A stretch of DNA of 64,000 bases from VXNE01 sp963668365 (GTDB lineage: Bacteria > Pseudomonadota > Gammaproteobacteria > Pseudomonadales > Azotimanducaceae). The stretch lies in assembly GCA_963668365.1 (NCBI GenBank), contig OY764266.1, positions 310,001-374,000 on the forward strand. The letters run 5' to 3'. The notes beneath the pieces were generated by a model, which was not told the DNA's origin, ran no database searches, and worked only from the letters and a program-made list of their open reading frames with translations. The translations under genes were made by a program, and so were the position numbers. Shown piece after piece: positions 26,789 through 35,550 of this stretch (the stretch's first letter is position 1; the number at the start of each line of letters is the position of its first letter).

Positions 26789-27478
26789 ATGCGCGCGCCC
26801 CGGAAAACCAGAATGAAAGTGCCCCACAGCTCCCCCGCCTCTCTGCGCATCACCGAGATCTTTCACTCCCTTCAGGGAGAGTCGTCGTCCATGGGCAGGC
26901 CCACCACTTTCGTGAGGCTCACGGGTTGTCCGCTAAGGTGCCAATACTGCGACACGGCTTACGCTTTCACGGGCGGTGACATCATGGCGATTCAGGCCGT
27001 GGTCCACCGCGTCGGCGACTTTCCCGCCCGCTTCGTCACCGTGACGGGCGGCGAACCGCTGGCGCAGTCTGGCGTGCATCCCCTGATGACCGCGTTGTGC
27101 GACCGCGGCTATAGCGTTTCGCTGGAGACCGGGGGTGCCCTGGACATTTCCGATGTCGACGACCGCGCCACCATCGTCATGGATCTGAAGACGCCCGGTT
27201 CGCTCGAAGCCCACCGCAACGACTACCGGAACGTCGAACGGCTGAGGGACAAGGACGAGGTCAAGTTCGTAATCTGCGACGATCGCGACTACGCGTGGGC
27301 CAGGCTCAAGTGCGAAGAACTGAATCTGCGTGAACGCGTGGGCGAGATACTATTTTCGCCTTGCGCCGAGCAACTGCCCCCGCGGGACCTCGCGGACTGG
27401 ATCTTGCGCGACGGGCTGGACGTACGCATGCAGATTCAGTTGCACAAGGCGCTTTGGGGAGATCAGCCCGGCCGATGA
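26789..27478 (+). CDS. queE: 7-carboxy-7-deazaguanine synthase
   Basis: QueE is a radical SAM enzyme converting 6-carboxytetrahydropterin to 7-carboxy-7-deazaguanine for queuosine. The cluster motif C-x3-C-x2-C is in TGCPLRCQYCDTAYAF, close to the N-terminus after RITEIFHSLQGESSSMG. A second family motif VTVTGGEPLAQ follows. The ATG at 26789 has a GGGAG ribosome site eight bases upstream; ATG 26813 in the same frame is an alternative. The protein is about 229 residues. Its stop overlaps queC by four bases. Confidence 0.94.
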   Translation: MRAPRKTRMKVPHSSPASLRITEIFHSLQGESSSMGRPTTFVRLTGCPLRCQYCDTAYAFTGGDIMAIQAVVHRVGDFPARFVTVTGGEPLAQSGVHPLMTALCDRGYSVSLETGGALDISDVDDRATIVMDLKTPGSLEAHRNDYRNVERLRDKDEVKFVICDDRDYAWARLKCEELNLRERVGEILFSPCAEQLPPRDLADWILRDGLDVRMQIQLHKALWGDQPGR

Positions 27479-28146
27479 GACGCGCGGTAGTCCTCGTTTC
27501 CGGCGGCCTCGACTCGGCCACGACGCTGGCCATCGCACGAGACCGGGGATTCGACTGCCACGCGTTGTCCGTCGCCTACGGACAGCGCCACGATGTTGAA
27601 CTCGATGCCGCGAAACGCATCGCCAGCGCGATGGATGTTCGCGCCCGCAGGGTCATCACCGTCGACCTTTCATCCTTCGGCGGTTCGGCGCTCACCGACA
27701 AGAACATCGCCGTGCCCGAGACACCAGCCACCGGCATCCCGATCACTTATGTCCCCGCGCGGAACACCGTGTTCCTGTCCCTCGCGCTGGCGTGGGCGGA
27801 AGCGATCGGCGCCCGAGACATCTTCATCGGCGTGAATGCCGTGGATTACTCCGGCTACCCCGACTGCCGCCCGGCTTTCGTGAAGGCGTTCGCCAAACTC
27901 GCCAACATGGCTACAAGAGCAGGGGTCGAAGGCGAGGAGTTCGTGATCCATACGCCGCTCATCGAACTTTCCAAGGCCGAGATCATCCAGCGCGGAGTCG
28001 CGCTCGGCGTAGAGTTCGGCAAGACCGTTTCCTGCTACCAGCCCGACACCCATGGCCGCGCCTGCGGCAAGTGCGATAGCTGTCGCATCCGTCGCGAGGG
28101 GTTCGCCGCCGCCGGCGTCCCGGACGCGACGGAGTATCAGACGTGA
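27475..28146 (+). CDS. queC: 7-cyano-7-deazaguanine synthase
   Basis: QueC makes preQ0 from 7-carboxy-7-deazaguanine, ammonia and ATP, the step after QueE. The 223-residue product opens with the PP-loop RAVVLVSGGLDSATTLAIA, has the conserved FIGVNAVDYSGYPDCRPAF segment, and ends with the zinc site Cys cluster SCYQP and CGKCDSC. It overlaps queE. The pairing next to tol-pal-cpoB is usual in Pseudomonas-like genomes. Confidence 0.96.
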   Translation: MRRAVVLVSGGLDSATTLAIARDRGFDCHALSVAYGQRHDVELDAAKRIASAMDVRARRVITVDLSSFGGSALTDKNIAVPETPATGIPITYVPARNTVFLSLALAWAEAIGARDIFIGVNAVDYSGYPDCRPAFVKAFAKLANMATRAGVEGEEFVIHTPLIELSKAEIIQRGVALGVEFGKTVSCYQPDTHGRACGKCDSCRIRREGFAAAGVPDATEYQT

Positions 28147-28495
28147 CGCTCAAGAAGCGGAAACAGGTGCCAGGCTCGCATACCTGACGTCGGGGCGTAT
28201 AGGAGGAACCGCTCTACACGCCACTCGTGCCCCGAGAACTTCTCTCGCTCACGAGGCCCGGAGAAGCGCTGCCTGCGGATCTCGACGCGAGTCCGGCAGT
28301 TTGTCAAGCCCATCGCGGATCCTCCTTCGCGGCATTCCAGGTTGCCGATTCTCGGCGTGCCCGCATCGCCGCGAATCGCAAGCGGCGCCAACGTCCTCGT
28401 CGCGACCGCCTATGATCATCACCGACGCGAGCAGCGTCAAACCACTGCACGGCCTGACAGGGGATCTGGACCTCTTCGGATGCCTTTGGCGCGCT
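28147..28495. other. 349-base stretch between queC and tRNA-Lys, nothing recognised
   Basis: Both strands were read; short frames exist but none shows a family motif, a ribosome site with a sensible start, or a clear hairpin-plus-T terminator. Confidence 0.5.
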
Positions 28496-28571
28496 TGGTG
28501 GGCCGTCTGGGACTCGAACCCAGGACCAACGGGTTAAAAGCCCGCTGCTCTACCAACTGAGCTAACGACCC
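28496..28571 (-). tRNA. tRNA-Lys (anticodon UUU)
   Basis: The reverse complement folds as a 76-base cloverleaf: acceptor GGGTCGT pairs with ACGGCCC (one G-U), D arm GCTC/GAGC, anticodon arm GCGGG-CTTTTAA-CCCGT with anticodon TTT, five-base variable loop, and T arm CTGGG-TTCGAGT-CCCAG. The discriminator is A and the CCA end is encoded at 28496-28498. No mobile element is attached to its 3' end. Confidence 0.97.
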
Positions 28572-28656
28572 TGGTCGCGAGCGGCGTGCATTGTATGCAC
28601 GCGCCCGACCTCGAACAAGACGACGCGACCCTTCCTTCCCGGAGCGAACCAAACGG

Positions 28657-29883
28657 TCACGCCGGCGGCCGATCCACGATAACCCCGGATCGTTCCAGTT
28701 CGGCGATTTCCTCGTCCGAATAGTCGAGCCAGTCCTTGAGCACCGCCGCGTTGTCCCCGCCGAGATTCGGGCACGGCGTCCAATCCGAGCTTGAGATTCC
28801 CCGCATCTTGATCGGATTGCCCGGCATCGATGTCGGTCCGGGTTCGAGGGGCACGAAGAAGTTCCGTTCGCGCGTCTGCGGGTCACTCAGCATGTCCGGC
28901 GTCGTGTTGACCGGACCGGCGGGGACGTCCGCCGCCTGCAGTGCCCCGGCGGCGGTGCGCTTTTCGCGACGCGAGGTCCAACGCGAGATCACCGCATCGA
29001 TTTCCGAGCGGTCACGTCGTCGGGTCGCGAAATCGGCATCGGCGTCGAGCCCCGGGACGACTGAGCAGAGCGCCCTCCAGTCGTCGTCGTCGCGGCATGC
29101 GATGGCGATCCATTGGTCTGCTCCGGCGCTTGGATAGACGCCGTGCGGCTCCATCTTCGGGTGCCGGTTGGCGAGTCGTTCGATGGGTTTCCCGAGTTGG
29201 CGTTCGATCAGCCAGGGGCCGCAAAAGGAAACGGCGGCCTCGTGCAATGCCATTTCCACGAAGGCCCCCTTGCCCGTCCGCTTGCGGCGGCGCAGCGCGG
29301 TCACGACTCCGCCCGCGGCGCTGACCGCGGCGACCGGGTCCATCAACGCCATGGCGGTATTGCGCGGCTCGTCGGGTCCGTATCCCATGACGTCCGACAG
29401 TCCGCTCATGGCCTCGACCGCGGGACCGAACGCCACGCGCTGGCTGTACGGCCCTTCGATGCCGTAGCCGGGCATGGCGACGTAGATGATGGATGGATTC
29501 TCGGCCGCGAGCACCTCGTAGGAAAGCCCAAGTCTCGACATGGTGACGGAGTGAAAGTTCTCGATCACCACGTCCGCCACCCGCACCAGCCGCAGGAACG
29601 TTTCCCTGCCCGCATCGGTCTTGAGGTCGATGGCGACGCTCCGCTTGTTGCGCTGCAGCTTTACGAAGATCGCGTTCCGGTTCCAAGGCTCGTCGTCGGG
29701 GCCGCCGTCGATCCAGCCGCCGAGGGTTTCGTTCACCGGGAATTGCCGCGGCCCCCTGCCCATCGGCGCTTCGATCTTGACTACCTCGGCGCCGAGGTCC
29801 GCGAGGAAACGCGTACCGAGCGGTCCGGCCCAGACATGGGTCAGATCCAGAATGCGCACGCCCCGCAGTGGACCGTCAGCCAT
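28657..29883 (-). CDS. CaiB/BaiF family CoA-transferase (likely catalytic subunit)
   Basis: Family III CoA-transferases move CoA between organic acids through an aspartyl-CoA thioester. The 408-residue product starts at ATG 29883, eight bases inside the end of the neighbouring paralogue (MADGPLRGVRILDLTHVWAG). Typical segments are GAEVVKIE, NRNAIFVKLQRNKRSVAIDL and a central region AMALMDPVAAVSAAGG, whose Asp aligns by eye with the catalytic Asp of formyl-CoA transferase. It is the last gene of a three-gene minus-strand operon with a shorter paralogue and a crotonase, so a heteromeric enzyme like BbsEF is plausible. The substrate is unknown. Confidence 0.87.
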   Translation of the reverse strand: MADGPLRGVRILDLTHVWAGPLGTRFLADLGAEVVKIEAPMGRGPRQFPVNETLGGWIDGGPDDEPWNRNAIFVKLQRNKRSVAIDLKTDAGRETFLRLVRVADVVIENFHSVTMSRLGLSYEVLAAENPSIIYVAMPGYGIEGPYSQRVAFGPAVEAMSGLSDVMGYGPDEPRNTAMALMDPVAAVSAAGGVVTALRRRKRTGKGAFVEMALHEAAVSFCGPWLIERQLGKPIERLANRHPKMEPHGVYPSAGADQWIAIACRDDDDWRALCSVVPGLDADADFATRRRDRSEIDAVISRWTSRREKRTAAGALQAADVPAGPVNTTPDMLSDPQTRERNFFVPLEPGPTSMPGNPIKMRGISSSDWTPCPNLGGDNAAVLKDWLDYSDEEIAELERSGVIVDRPPA

Positions 29884-30901
29884 GCCGTTGCTCCCGTTCC
29901 GGGACATCTGCAGGTCGCGGGGACGACCCGTCCATCCGCCATCCGATGCGCGGGGAGGCGACGCGACCGTGCGCGCCATCCACCCGCTGCCAGAAGTCGC
30001 GATCCGCGAGGTGCGGATCCTGCAACACCTCATCGAAGGTCTTGAGTTCACCGCAGGGAAACCGGTACTCCGTCGCGCGCGCCAGCACCTCCGCCGTCGA
30101 CAACGACGCGAAGGCCTCGTCCAGGATCTCGTGCAGCGCCTCCCGGTTGGCCATGCGGCCGGCGTTCGTCTCAAACCGCGGGTCGATCACGAGTTCCGGC
30201 CGTTCGACGGCCGTGGCCAGGGCGTCCCAGAAATCCCGAGTGATATTGATATAGACCCAGCCGTCCGCGCAGCGATAAAGGTTGCTCGGCGATACGTAAA
30301 GGAAGTCGTTGCCGTGACGGGAACGTATCTCGCCCGCGCAGGTCCACAACACCGTCGTGAACTGGCTCAACGCCATGACCGATTCGAACATGCCGACGTC
30401 GATGACGTTCTCCTCTCCGGCCAGTCGACTCGCGTTCGCCGCGAGATAGGCGAAACCGCCGCTCTGGAACTCCGCATAGTGGCCCGGCAGGGTCAGCGGG
30501 GCCCGGTCCGAATCGCCCATCAGGTAGGTGTATCCCCCCATCGCGAGAAGCGTGCCCGGCGTAGCGCTCCAGTTGCTCTTCGGACCCGTGCGGCCGAAGG
30601 GCGTAATCGCGGCCTTTACCGGCGCGCGCCAGTCATCGAATCCAAGGTCCAACAGGCCTTCGGCGGCGGGTGTCTCGGCGACGACAACATCGGCGCGGTC
30701 CGCGAGTTCGCCGATGATCTTCGGATCGTCTGTCTGGATGCGTCTCTTGCCGTCGTGAAGGTAGATGTCGAGCGCCGTCGAACCGTGCTCGCTCGGCGCC
30801 AGGGATGCCGCCGCGACACGAACGACCTCGCAACCCGCCTGGACGAACATCCGCCCGCAATAGCCGGCGGCGAATCCCCCGATTTCCAACACTCGATCCA
30901 T
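29876..30901 (-). CDS. CaiB/BaiF family CoA-transferase, short paralogue
   Basis: This 341-residue protein is shorter than typical family members (about 380-410), having a reduced N-terminus (MDRVLEIGGFAAGYCGRMFV). It retains AAITPFGRTGPKSNW and ENVIDVGMFESVM. At the position of the catalytic Asp it reads PGHYAEFQSGGFAYLAA, with Glu instead of Asp in my alignment by eye. In benzylsuccinate CoA-transferase one subunit lacks the Asp, so this may be the non-catalytic partner of the overlapping downstream gene. It begins 12 bases after the crotonase stop, within one operon. Confidence 0.83.
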   Translation of the reverse strand: MDRVLEIGGFAAGYCGRMFVQAGCEVVRVAAASLAPSEHGSTALDIYLHDGKRRIQTDDPKIIGELADRADVVVAETPAAEGLLDLGFDDWRAPVKAAITPFGRTGPKSNWSATPGTLLAMGGYTYLMGDSDRAPLTLPGHYAEFQSGGFAYLAANASRLAGEENVIDVGMFESVMALSQFTTVLWTCAGEIRSRHGNDFLYVSPSNLYRCADGWVYINITRDFWDALATAVERPELVIDPRFETNAGRMANREALHEILDEAFASLSTAEVLARATEYRFPCGELKTFDEVLQDPHLADRDFWQRVDGAHGRVASPRIGWRMDGSSPRPADVPEREQRHG

Positions 30902-30913
30902 TGCAGTTCGGCC

Positions 30914-31912
30914 TCAACCAGACTCGATTTCATCCACCAGGCCCCACGCGAGCGCTGTCGCCGCATCGACCCGCTCGCCGGTCAACGCCATGTAGGCCAG
31001 TCGGCGGCGGCCGATTCGGGGCAGGATGCCGGCTGTCCCCCCGGCGCCGGGCACGAGCCCCATGGACACCTCGGGGAGTCGGAAGAAGGCGTCTTTCCGC
31101 GCAATGACGCGGTTCGCGAACGCCGGCAGTTCGATACCAGCCCCGATGCAAGCCCCGTGCAGCCGCGCTTCGACGCGGTCGCGGAGCGCATGCAGCATCG
31201 CGCCCGCGCTGCGCGTGAGGCGCGACGCATGTGCACGGCCCGCATCGGACCCTTCGCCAAACTCATCCAGATCGCCCCCGGCGCTGAAGCAAACACCCGC
31301 ACCGCGAAGGATCGCCTTCTCGATGCCGGGATCGTCCGCCACAAGGTACAACGCCTCGCACAGCGCATCGCGCAAGCCGGACGAATAGGCATTGCGTCTT
31401 TGCGGCCGGTTCAGCGTGATGTGGAGTTCGTCGTGCACCCGATCGACGATCACGGGCGGCTCCCGGTCGGGCGGCGTCCGGCGAGACGGGCGCGAAGCAA
31501 GCCACGACTGGAACTCGGCGCCGTGCTGCAGGGTCGAATACGCGAGAGACTCCGCGAGCAGGGCATCCTCGGTCGCGACGCGCCCGTTGTGCCGCAACAG
31601 TCCTACCAGGGTCATGGACGCGATCGGGTTGCGCTCGATCGCCTCGGTGACGATCTCCGCCTCCGCATCCGATGCGACCACGACGTCCACCACGTCGGGC
31701 GCCTCAACCACCCCATCGCCAATCCCGATCACGGGACAGTTCGGCCAGTACGACGGGGCCGGCACGGCACCGCCATCGAGCGCGACCAGCGCGTAGGGCA
31801 TTCCGCAGAGCGGCGAGAACGCCTCGGCTGACGCGGGCGATGTCAGCCTGGCCAGCAGGTCGGGGATTGAAGACGGACTGGCCTTGCATAGGGTCCCGAT
31901 GTTGCGGCACAT
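30914..31912 (-). CDS. enoyl-CoA hydratase/isomerase (crotonase) family protein with N-terminal extension
   Basis: The crotonase fold occupies about residues 150-332: LHITLNRPQRRNAYSSGLRD, the oxyanion segment GAGVCFSAGGDLDEFG and GACIGAGIELPAFANRV with Gly-rich second half GLVPGAGGTAGI. Members hydrate or isomerise acyl-CoAs. The product is 332 residues against a usual 260; the first 140 or so (MPYALVALDGG, DVVDVVVASDAEAEIVTEAI) resemble a second, degenerate domain that is not recognised. It heads the operon with two CoA-transferase genes and is divergent from the amidohydrolase, 76 bases away, suggesting a shared control region. Confidence 0.85.
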   Translation of the reverse strand: MCRNIGTLCKASPSSIPDLLARLTSPASAEAFSPLCGMPYALVALDGGAVPAPSYWPNCPVIGIGDGVVEAPDVVDVVVASDAEAEIVTEAIERNPIASMTLVGLLRHNGRVATEDALLAESLAYSTLQHGAEFQSWLASRPSRRTPPDREPPVIVDRVHDELHITLNRPQRRNAYSSGLRDALCEALYLVADDPGIEKAILRGAGVCFSAGGDLDEFGEGSDAGRAHASRLTRSAGAMLHALRDRVEARLHGACIGAGIELPAFANRVIARKDAFFRLPEVSMGLVPGAGGTAGILPRIGRRRLAYMALTGERVDAATALAWGLVDEIESG

Positions 31913-31988
31913 TCGTCGATCCTTGCGTTCCAGTTCACGGTCGGATGTTATCCATGACGAAGTACTCTTGTCCGTCGTTTAAGCACCC

Positions 31989-33326
31989 ATGTTGCTGATT
32001 CGAGACGCCGAACTCGGTTCAGACCGCGTCGATGTGCGCTGTCGCGACGGCCGCATCGTCGAAGTCGGCACCGGCCTTGCGGCGACCGGCGACGAAGCAG
32101 TCATCGAAGCGCGGGGCGGAGCGCTGCTTCCCGGGCTCCATGATCACCACATCCACCTGTTCTCCCTCGCTGCCGCGCGCGGTTCCGTGAAATGCGGCCC
32201 ACCGGAAGTCACCGATCGGGAAGAGCTGGCCGCCGCGCTCGCGAGCGCCACCGGCAGCGAATGGATCCGCGGCGTCGGCTATCACGAATCCGTTGCCGGG
32301 GTGCTGGACCGCCGCACGCTGGATTCGATCGCGCCCGGGCGCCCGGTTCGCATACAGCATAGATCCGGCAAGATGTGGTTTCTGAACTCCGCCGCGGCAC
32401 GGATCCTGGATCTCGATGGCAGCTTCGATGGCCGCCTTTTCCGCCGCGACGCCTGGTTGCGCGAACACGTTGCCACCGATGTCGATCTCGCGGCGTTGTC
32501 GCTGGAACTCTCAAGCTACGGCGTCACCGGGGTGACGGACGCCACCCCGTCCAACGACGACGCGACCGCAGCGGAAATCGCCGCTCGGGGAGTGCGGCAG
32601 CGCGTGTGTGCAATGGGAGGCGATGACCTGTCGCAGGGTACTTTGAAGATCATGCTCGACGAGTACGCGCTGCCGGACTTCGACGGGCTTCGGGCGCGAA
32701 TCGCCAAAGCGCACGCGCAGGGCCGACCCACCGCGACGCACTGCGTCACGCGCGCTGAACTCGTATTCGCCCTGTCCGCGCTCATCGACGCGGGAACGAT
32801 TCCCGGCGAACGCATCGAACACGCGTCGGTCACCGACGATGCGACGATGGCGCTGGTGGTCCAAGCGGGGGTGACCGTGGTCACACAGCCCAACTTCATC
32901 GCGGAACGGGGCGAGCAATACCTTGCGGACGTCGACGCCGCCGACCACCGTCACCTGTACCGCTGCCGCGGTTTCCTGGACGCCGGGGTTCCCCTCGGCG
33001 GCGGGACCGATGCGCCGTTCGGCAATCCGGACCCGTGGGCGGCGATACGCGCCGCCGTGACACGCAGCACTGCAGACGGCCTCGTGATCGGCGCTGAAGA
33101 AGCGTTGTCGCCAGAGCGGGCGCTGGCGCTCTTTACGACCCCGGCGGGAGAACCCGGTGGCGCGCCTCGTCGCATCGCGGTCGGCGAAACCGGGGACATG
33201 TGCCTGCTGGACCGCAGCTGGGAGGCGGCGCGGGAATCACTCCAGCATGAACATGTCGCGGCGACCATTCTCGGCGGCGAGGTGATATTCAGGCGGGATT
33301 ACACCCCGGGGCTTTCAAGGCCCTAA
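31989..33326 (+). CDS. amidohydrolase family protein (YtcJ-like)
   Basis: The 445-residue cytosolic protein has the composite beta-sandwich plus TIM barrel layout of the amidohydrolase superfamily. The N-terminal strand region LLIRDAELGSDRVDVRCRDG leads to the metal motif GLHDHHIHLFSLA; later come ATHCVTRAELVFAL, GERIEHASV and GGTDAPFGNPDPW with a metal Asp. This matches the amidohydrolase_3 group, whose substrates are mostly unknown exocyclic amides or formamides. It is divergent from the CoA-transferase operon. Its stop overlaps the end of an outer-membrane barrel remnant on the other strand. Confidence 0.85.
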   Translation: MLLIRDAELGSDRVDVRCRDGRIVEVGTGLAATGDEAVIEARGGALLPGLHDHHIHLFSLAAARGSVKCGPPEVTDREELAAALASATGSEWIRGVGYHESVAGVLDRRTLDSIAPGRPVRIQHRSGKMWFLNSAAARILDLDGSFDGRLFRRDAWLREHVATDVDLAALSLELSSYGVTGVTDATPSNDDATAAEIAARGVRQRVCAMGGDDLSQGTLKIMLDEYALPDFDGLRARIAKAHAQGRPTATHCVTRAELVFALSALIDAGTIPGERIEHASVTDDATMALVVQAGVTVVTQPNFIAERGEQYLADVDAADHRHLYRCRGFLDAGVPLGGGTDAPFGNPDPWAAIRAAVTRSTADGLVIGAEEALSPERALALFTTPAGEPGGAPRRIAVGETGDMCLLDRSWEAARESLQHEHVAATILGGEVIFRRDYTPGLSRP

Positions 33327-33478
33327 AACCTGGCGCCGACGGCGATCATCGAAGTCGCGTCGGTCTTCCTGCGGCCGGGCGCTGGTTGCGTTTCGTGCTG
33401 CACGTCGAGGCGGACGCTCATGTTCCAGCGTTCGCTCAGGTACAGGCGAACGCCCGTGCCCGAATCCCAGAAAAGACC
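33323..33478 (-). pseudogene. C-terminal remnant of an outer-membrane beta-barrel protein
   Basis: Read on the minus strand this gives GLFWDSGTGVRLYLSERWNM, alternating strand residues, and a terminal IAVGARF with Phe at the very end. That is the pattern of last strands of outer-membrane barrels recognised by BamA. No start codon or signal peptide precedes it; a TAG stands in frame about 20 codons upstream. It fills much of the 218-base gap between the amidohydrolase and the permease. Confidence 0.4.
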
Positions 33479-33544
33479 TCGGGATTGGAAACGGGGTCGA
33501 GGCTACCCGCATAATGAAGCACTCCCTCGCCCAGAGTTGACAGC

Positions 33545-35302
33545 ATGGAAGCCGACCAGAACGATCGCACGAGCGTTCGCTACGAAGCCGACGAACAACC
33601 TCCGGCGCCGCTCGCCTTCGGCCTCGGCCTTCAACTTGCCATCCTCACTATTGCGGGCGTCGTGCTGACTCCGGCTATCGTGATCCGGGCCGCGGGCGGA
33701 AGCGAAGGCTTCCTGTCCTGGGCCGTTTTCGCGGCCGTCGCCGTCAGCGGAGTCACCACGATTGTCCAGGCGGTCCGCGTCGGTCGGATCGGCGCCGGCT
33801 ACGTGCTGATGATGGGCACATCGGGCGCCTTCATCGCGGTCTGCATCACGGCCATCGCCGAAGGCGGTCCGGCGATGCTCGCGACGCTGGTCATCATTTC
33901 GTCGCTGTTCCAGTTCATCCTGTCGACGCGACTCTCCCTGCTCCGCCAGGTGCTGACGCCGGCCGTCGCCGGAACGGTGATCATGCTGATACCCGTCACG
34001 GTCATGCCGATCATCTTCGACATGCTGAAGCAGGTGCCCGAAGGCGCCTCGACACAGTCCGCGGCGGTAAGCGCGCTCGCGACGCTGCTCGTCATCGCCG
34101 GCATCGCATTGAAGGCGAAGGGAGCGCTGCGCCTATGGGCGCCGGTCATCGGCGTCGTCGCCGGCTCCGTGGTCGCGGGATCCTACGGCCTCTACGATAT
34201 CGACGTCGTGGCGAAGGCCGCCTGGATCGGTCTTCCCGAGGGCGAATGGCCCGGCCTCGACCTTGGTTTCGGACCGGTATTCTGGGCACTGCTTCCCGCG
34301 TTCGTATTCGTCACCCTGGTCGGCGCCATAGAGACTGTCGGCGATGCCATCGCCATACAGCACGTCTCCTGGCGCCGGCCTCGGGCGGTGAACTTCCGCG
34401 CCGTGCAGGGCGCGGTGGCGGCGGACGGATTGGGCAACCTGCTGTCCGGGCTTGCCGGAACGGTGCCGAACACGACTTATTCGACGAGCGTTTCGGTAAC
34501 GGAACTCACCGGGGTGGGCGCGCGCAGCGTCGGCGTGGCCGTCGGCGCCGTGTTCATCGCGCTGGCGTTCCTGCCCAAGGCGCTCGCCGTGGTTCTGGCG
34601 ATACCGGGACCGGTGGCGGCAGCCTATATCACCGTGCTCATGGCGATGCTGTTCGTGGTTGGCATGCGGGTCGTCATCCAGAACGGCATCGACTATCGCA
34701 GCGGACTGGTCACGGGCCTCGCGTTCTGGACCGGCGTGGGCTTCCAGAATGGCGTGATATTTCCCGAGTACTTCTCCGAATTCGCCGGTGGGCTCTTGCA
34801 GAACGGCATGACAGCCGGTGGCCTGGTGGCGATCCTGTTGTCCCTGTTCCTCGAACTGACAGCGCCTCGTCGCGCCCGGGTCGAGACCCGGGTCGATGTT
34901 TCCGCCCTGCCGAAGATCAGGGAATTTCTCGGCGCCTTCGCATCGCGCAGCGGCTGGGACGAGGCGATGGTGGCCCGTCTCGAGGCAGCCAGCGAGGAGA
35001 CGCTGCTCACGCTCATGGAGAAGGAAGAAGACGGCGAGGCCGAGCATCGCCGTCTGCGCCTGGTCGCGCGCAAGGAAGGCGACCAGGCGGTCCTCGAATT
35101 CGTCGCCGCTACGGGAGAGGAGAACCTGCAGGACCGGATCGCGCTCTTGGGCGAGCGCACCTCCGAGGCACCCGCCGAGCAGGAAGTCTCGCTGCGGCTG
35201 CTGCGGCACGTCGCGTCCTCGGTTCTGCATCAGCAGTACTACGACATGGATATCGTGACCGTCCATGTCGACGTGCCGACACCGACTCCCGACCGGGAGT
35301 GA
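33545..35302 (+). CDS. NCS2-family nucleobase permease with a C-terminal cytoplasmic domain
   Basis: The first 440 residues form a nucleobase:cation symporter-2 (xanthine/uracil permease) with about 12-14 hydrophobic segments. The QH motif is present in AIQHV, and the segment GTVPNTTYSTSVSVTELTG stands where PNTTYSENVG is usual, so the NAT signature is weakened (Ser for Asn and for Gly). After LLSLFLELTAPRRARVE, a soluble domain of roughly 135 residues follows (PKIREFLGAFASRSGWDEAM, EEDGEAEHRRLRLVAR, SLRLLRHVASSVLHQQYYDM). Its strand-helix order recalls RsbW-type GHKL ATPase domains, though the ATP-binding N and G boxes are not evident. Purine or pyrimidine uptake is likely; the extra domain suggests regulation. 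Confidence 0.83.
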   Translation: MEADQNDRTSVRYEADEQPPAPLAFGLGLQLAILTIAGVVLTPAIVIRAAGGSEGFLSWAVFAAVAVSGVTTIVQAVRVGRIGAGYVLMMGTSGAFIAVCITAIAEGGPAMLATLVIISSLFQFILSTRLSLLRQVLTPAVAGTVIMLIPVTVMPIIFDMLKQVPEGASTQSAAVSALATLLVIAGIALKAKGALRLWAPVIGVVAGSVVAGSYGLYDIDVVAKAAWIGLPEGEWPGLDLGFGPVFWALLPAFVFVTLVGAIETVGDAIAIQHVSWRRPRAVNFRAVQGAVAADGLGNLLSGLAGTVPNTTYSTSVSVTELTGVGARSVGVAVGAVFIALAFLPKALAVVLAIPGPVAAAYITVLMAMLFVVGMRVVIQNGIDYRSGLVTGLAFWTGVGFQNGVIFPEYFSEFAGGLLQNGMTAGGLVAILLSLFLELTAPRRARVETRVDVSALPKIREFLGAFASRSGWDEAMVARLEAASEETLLTLMEKEEDGEAEHRRLRLVARKEGDQAVLEFVAATGEENLQDRIALLGERTSEAPAEQEVSLRLLRHVASSVLHQQYYDMDIVTVHVDVPTPTPDRE

Positions 35303-35550
35303 GCTAGCCCACATATTGCACCAAGCCGCTTGTTGATAAATCTAAGGCCATTTGTTTTCAATAGGTTATTCGTATCTTTCAGATCCTCTGCCGGAAACAG
35401 GTTACGCTGGCCGCGCCCTCGCTGGTCTTTATTTCCGCGTGTGCGCGCATGCTCGCTACACCATAAGCGGCAGCTATGCTTCCGCTCGCGAGCACGCACA
35501 CGCGAAAAAAATCCTGCGCGATCATCGCGGCCCTTGATGCAATATGCGGG

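Noticed and set aside
28499..28574. Possible integration site at tRNA-Lys
   Set aside because: No integrase gene and no duplicated 3' tRNA end was seen within the window.
29621..31831. Plus-strand open frame of 736 codons across the CoA-transferase operon
   Set aside because: It spans three well-supported genes on the other strand and shows no domain.
35379..35525. Minus-strand 48-codon frame (starts MIAQDFFRVCVLASGS) with a signal-like segment in the gap between the permease and a CoA-transferase
   Set aside because: Too short, no ribosome site and no conserved end; the gap is AT-richer, so a degraded gene is possible but not supported.
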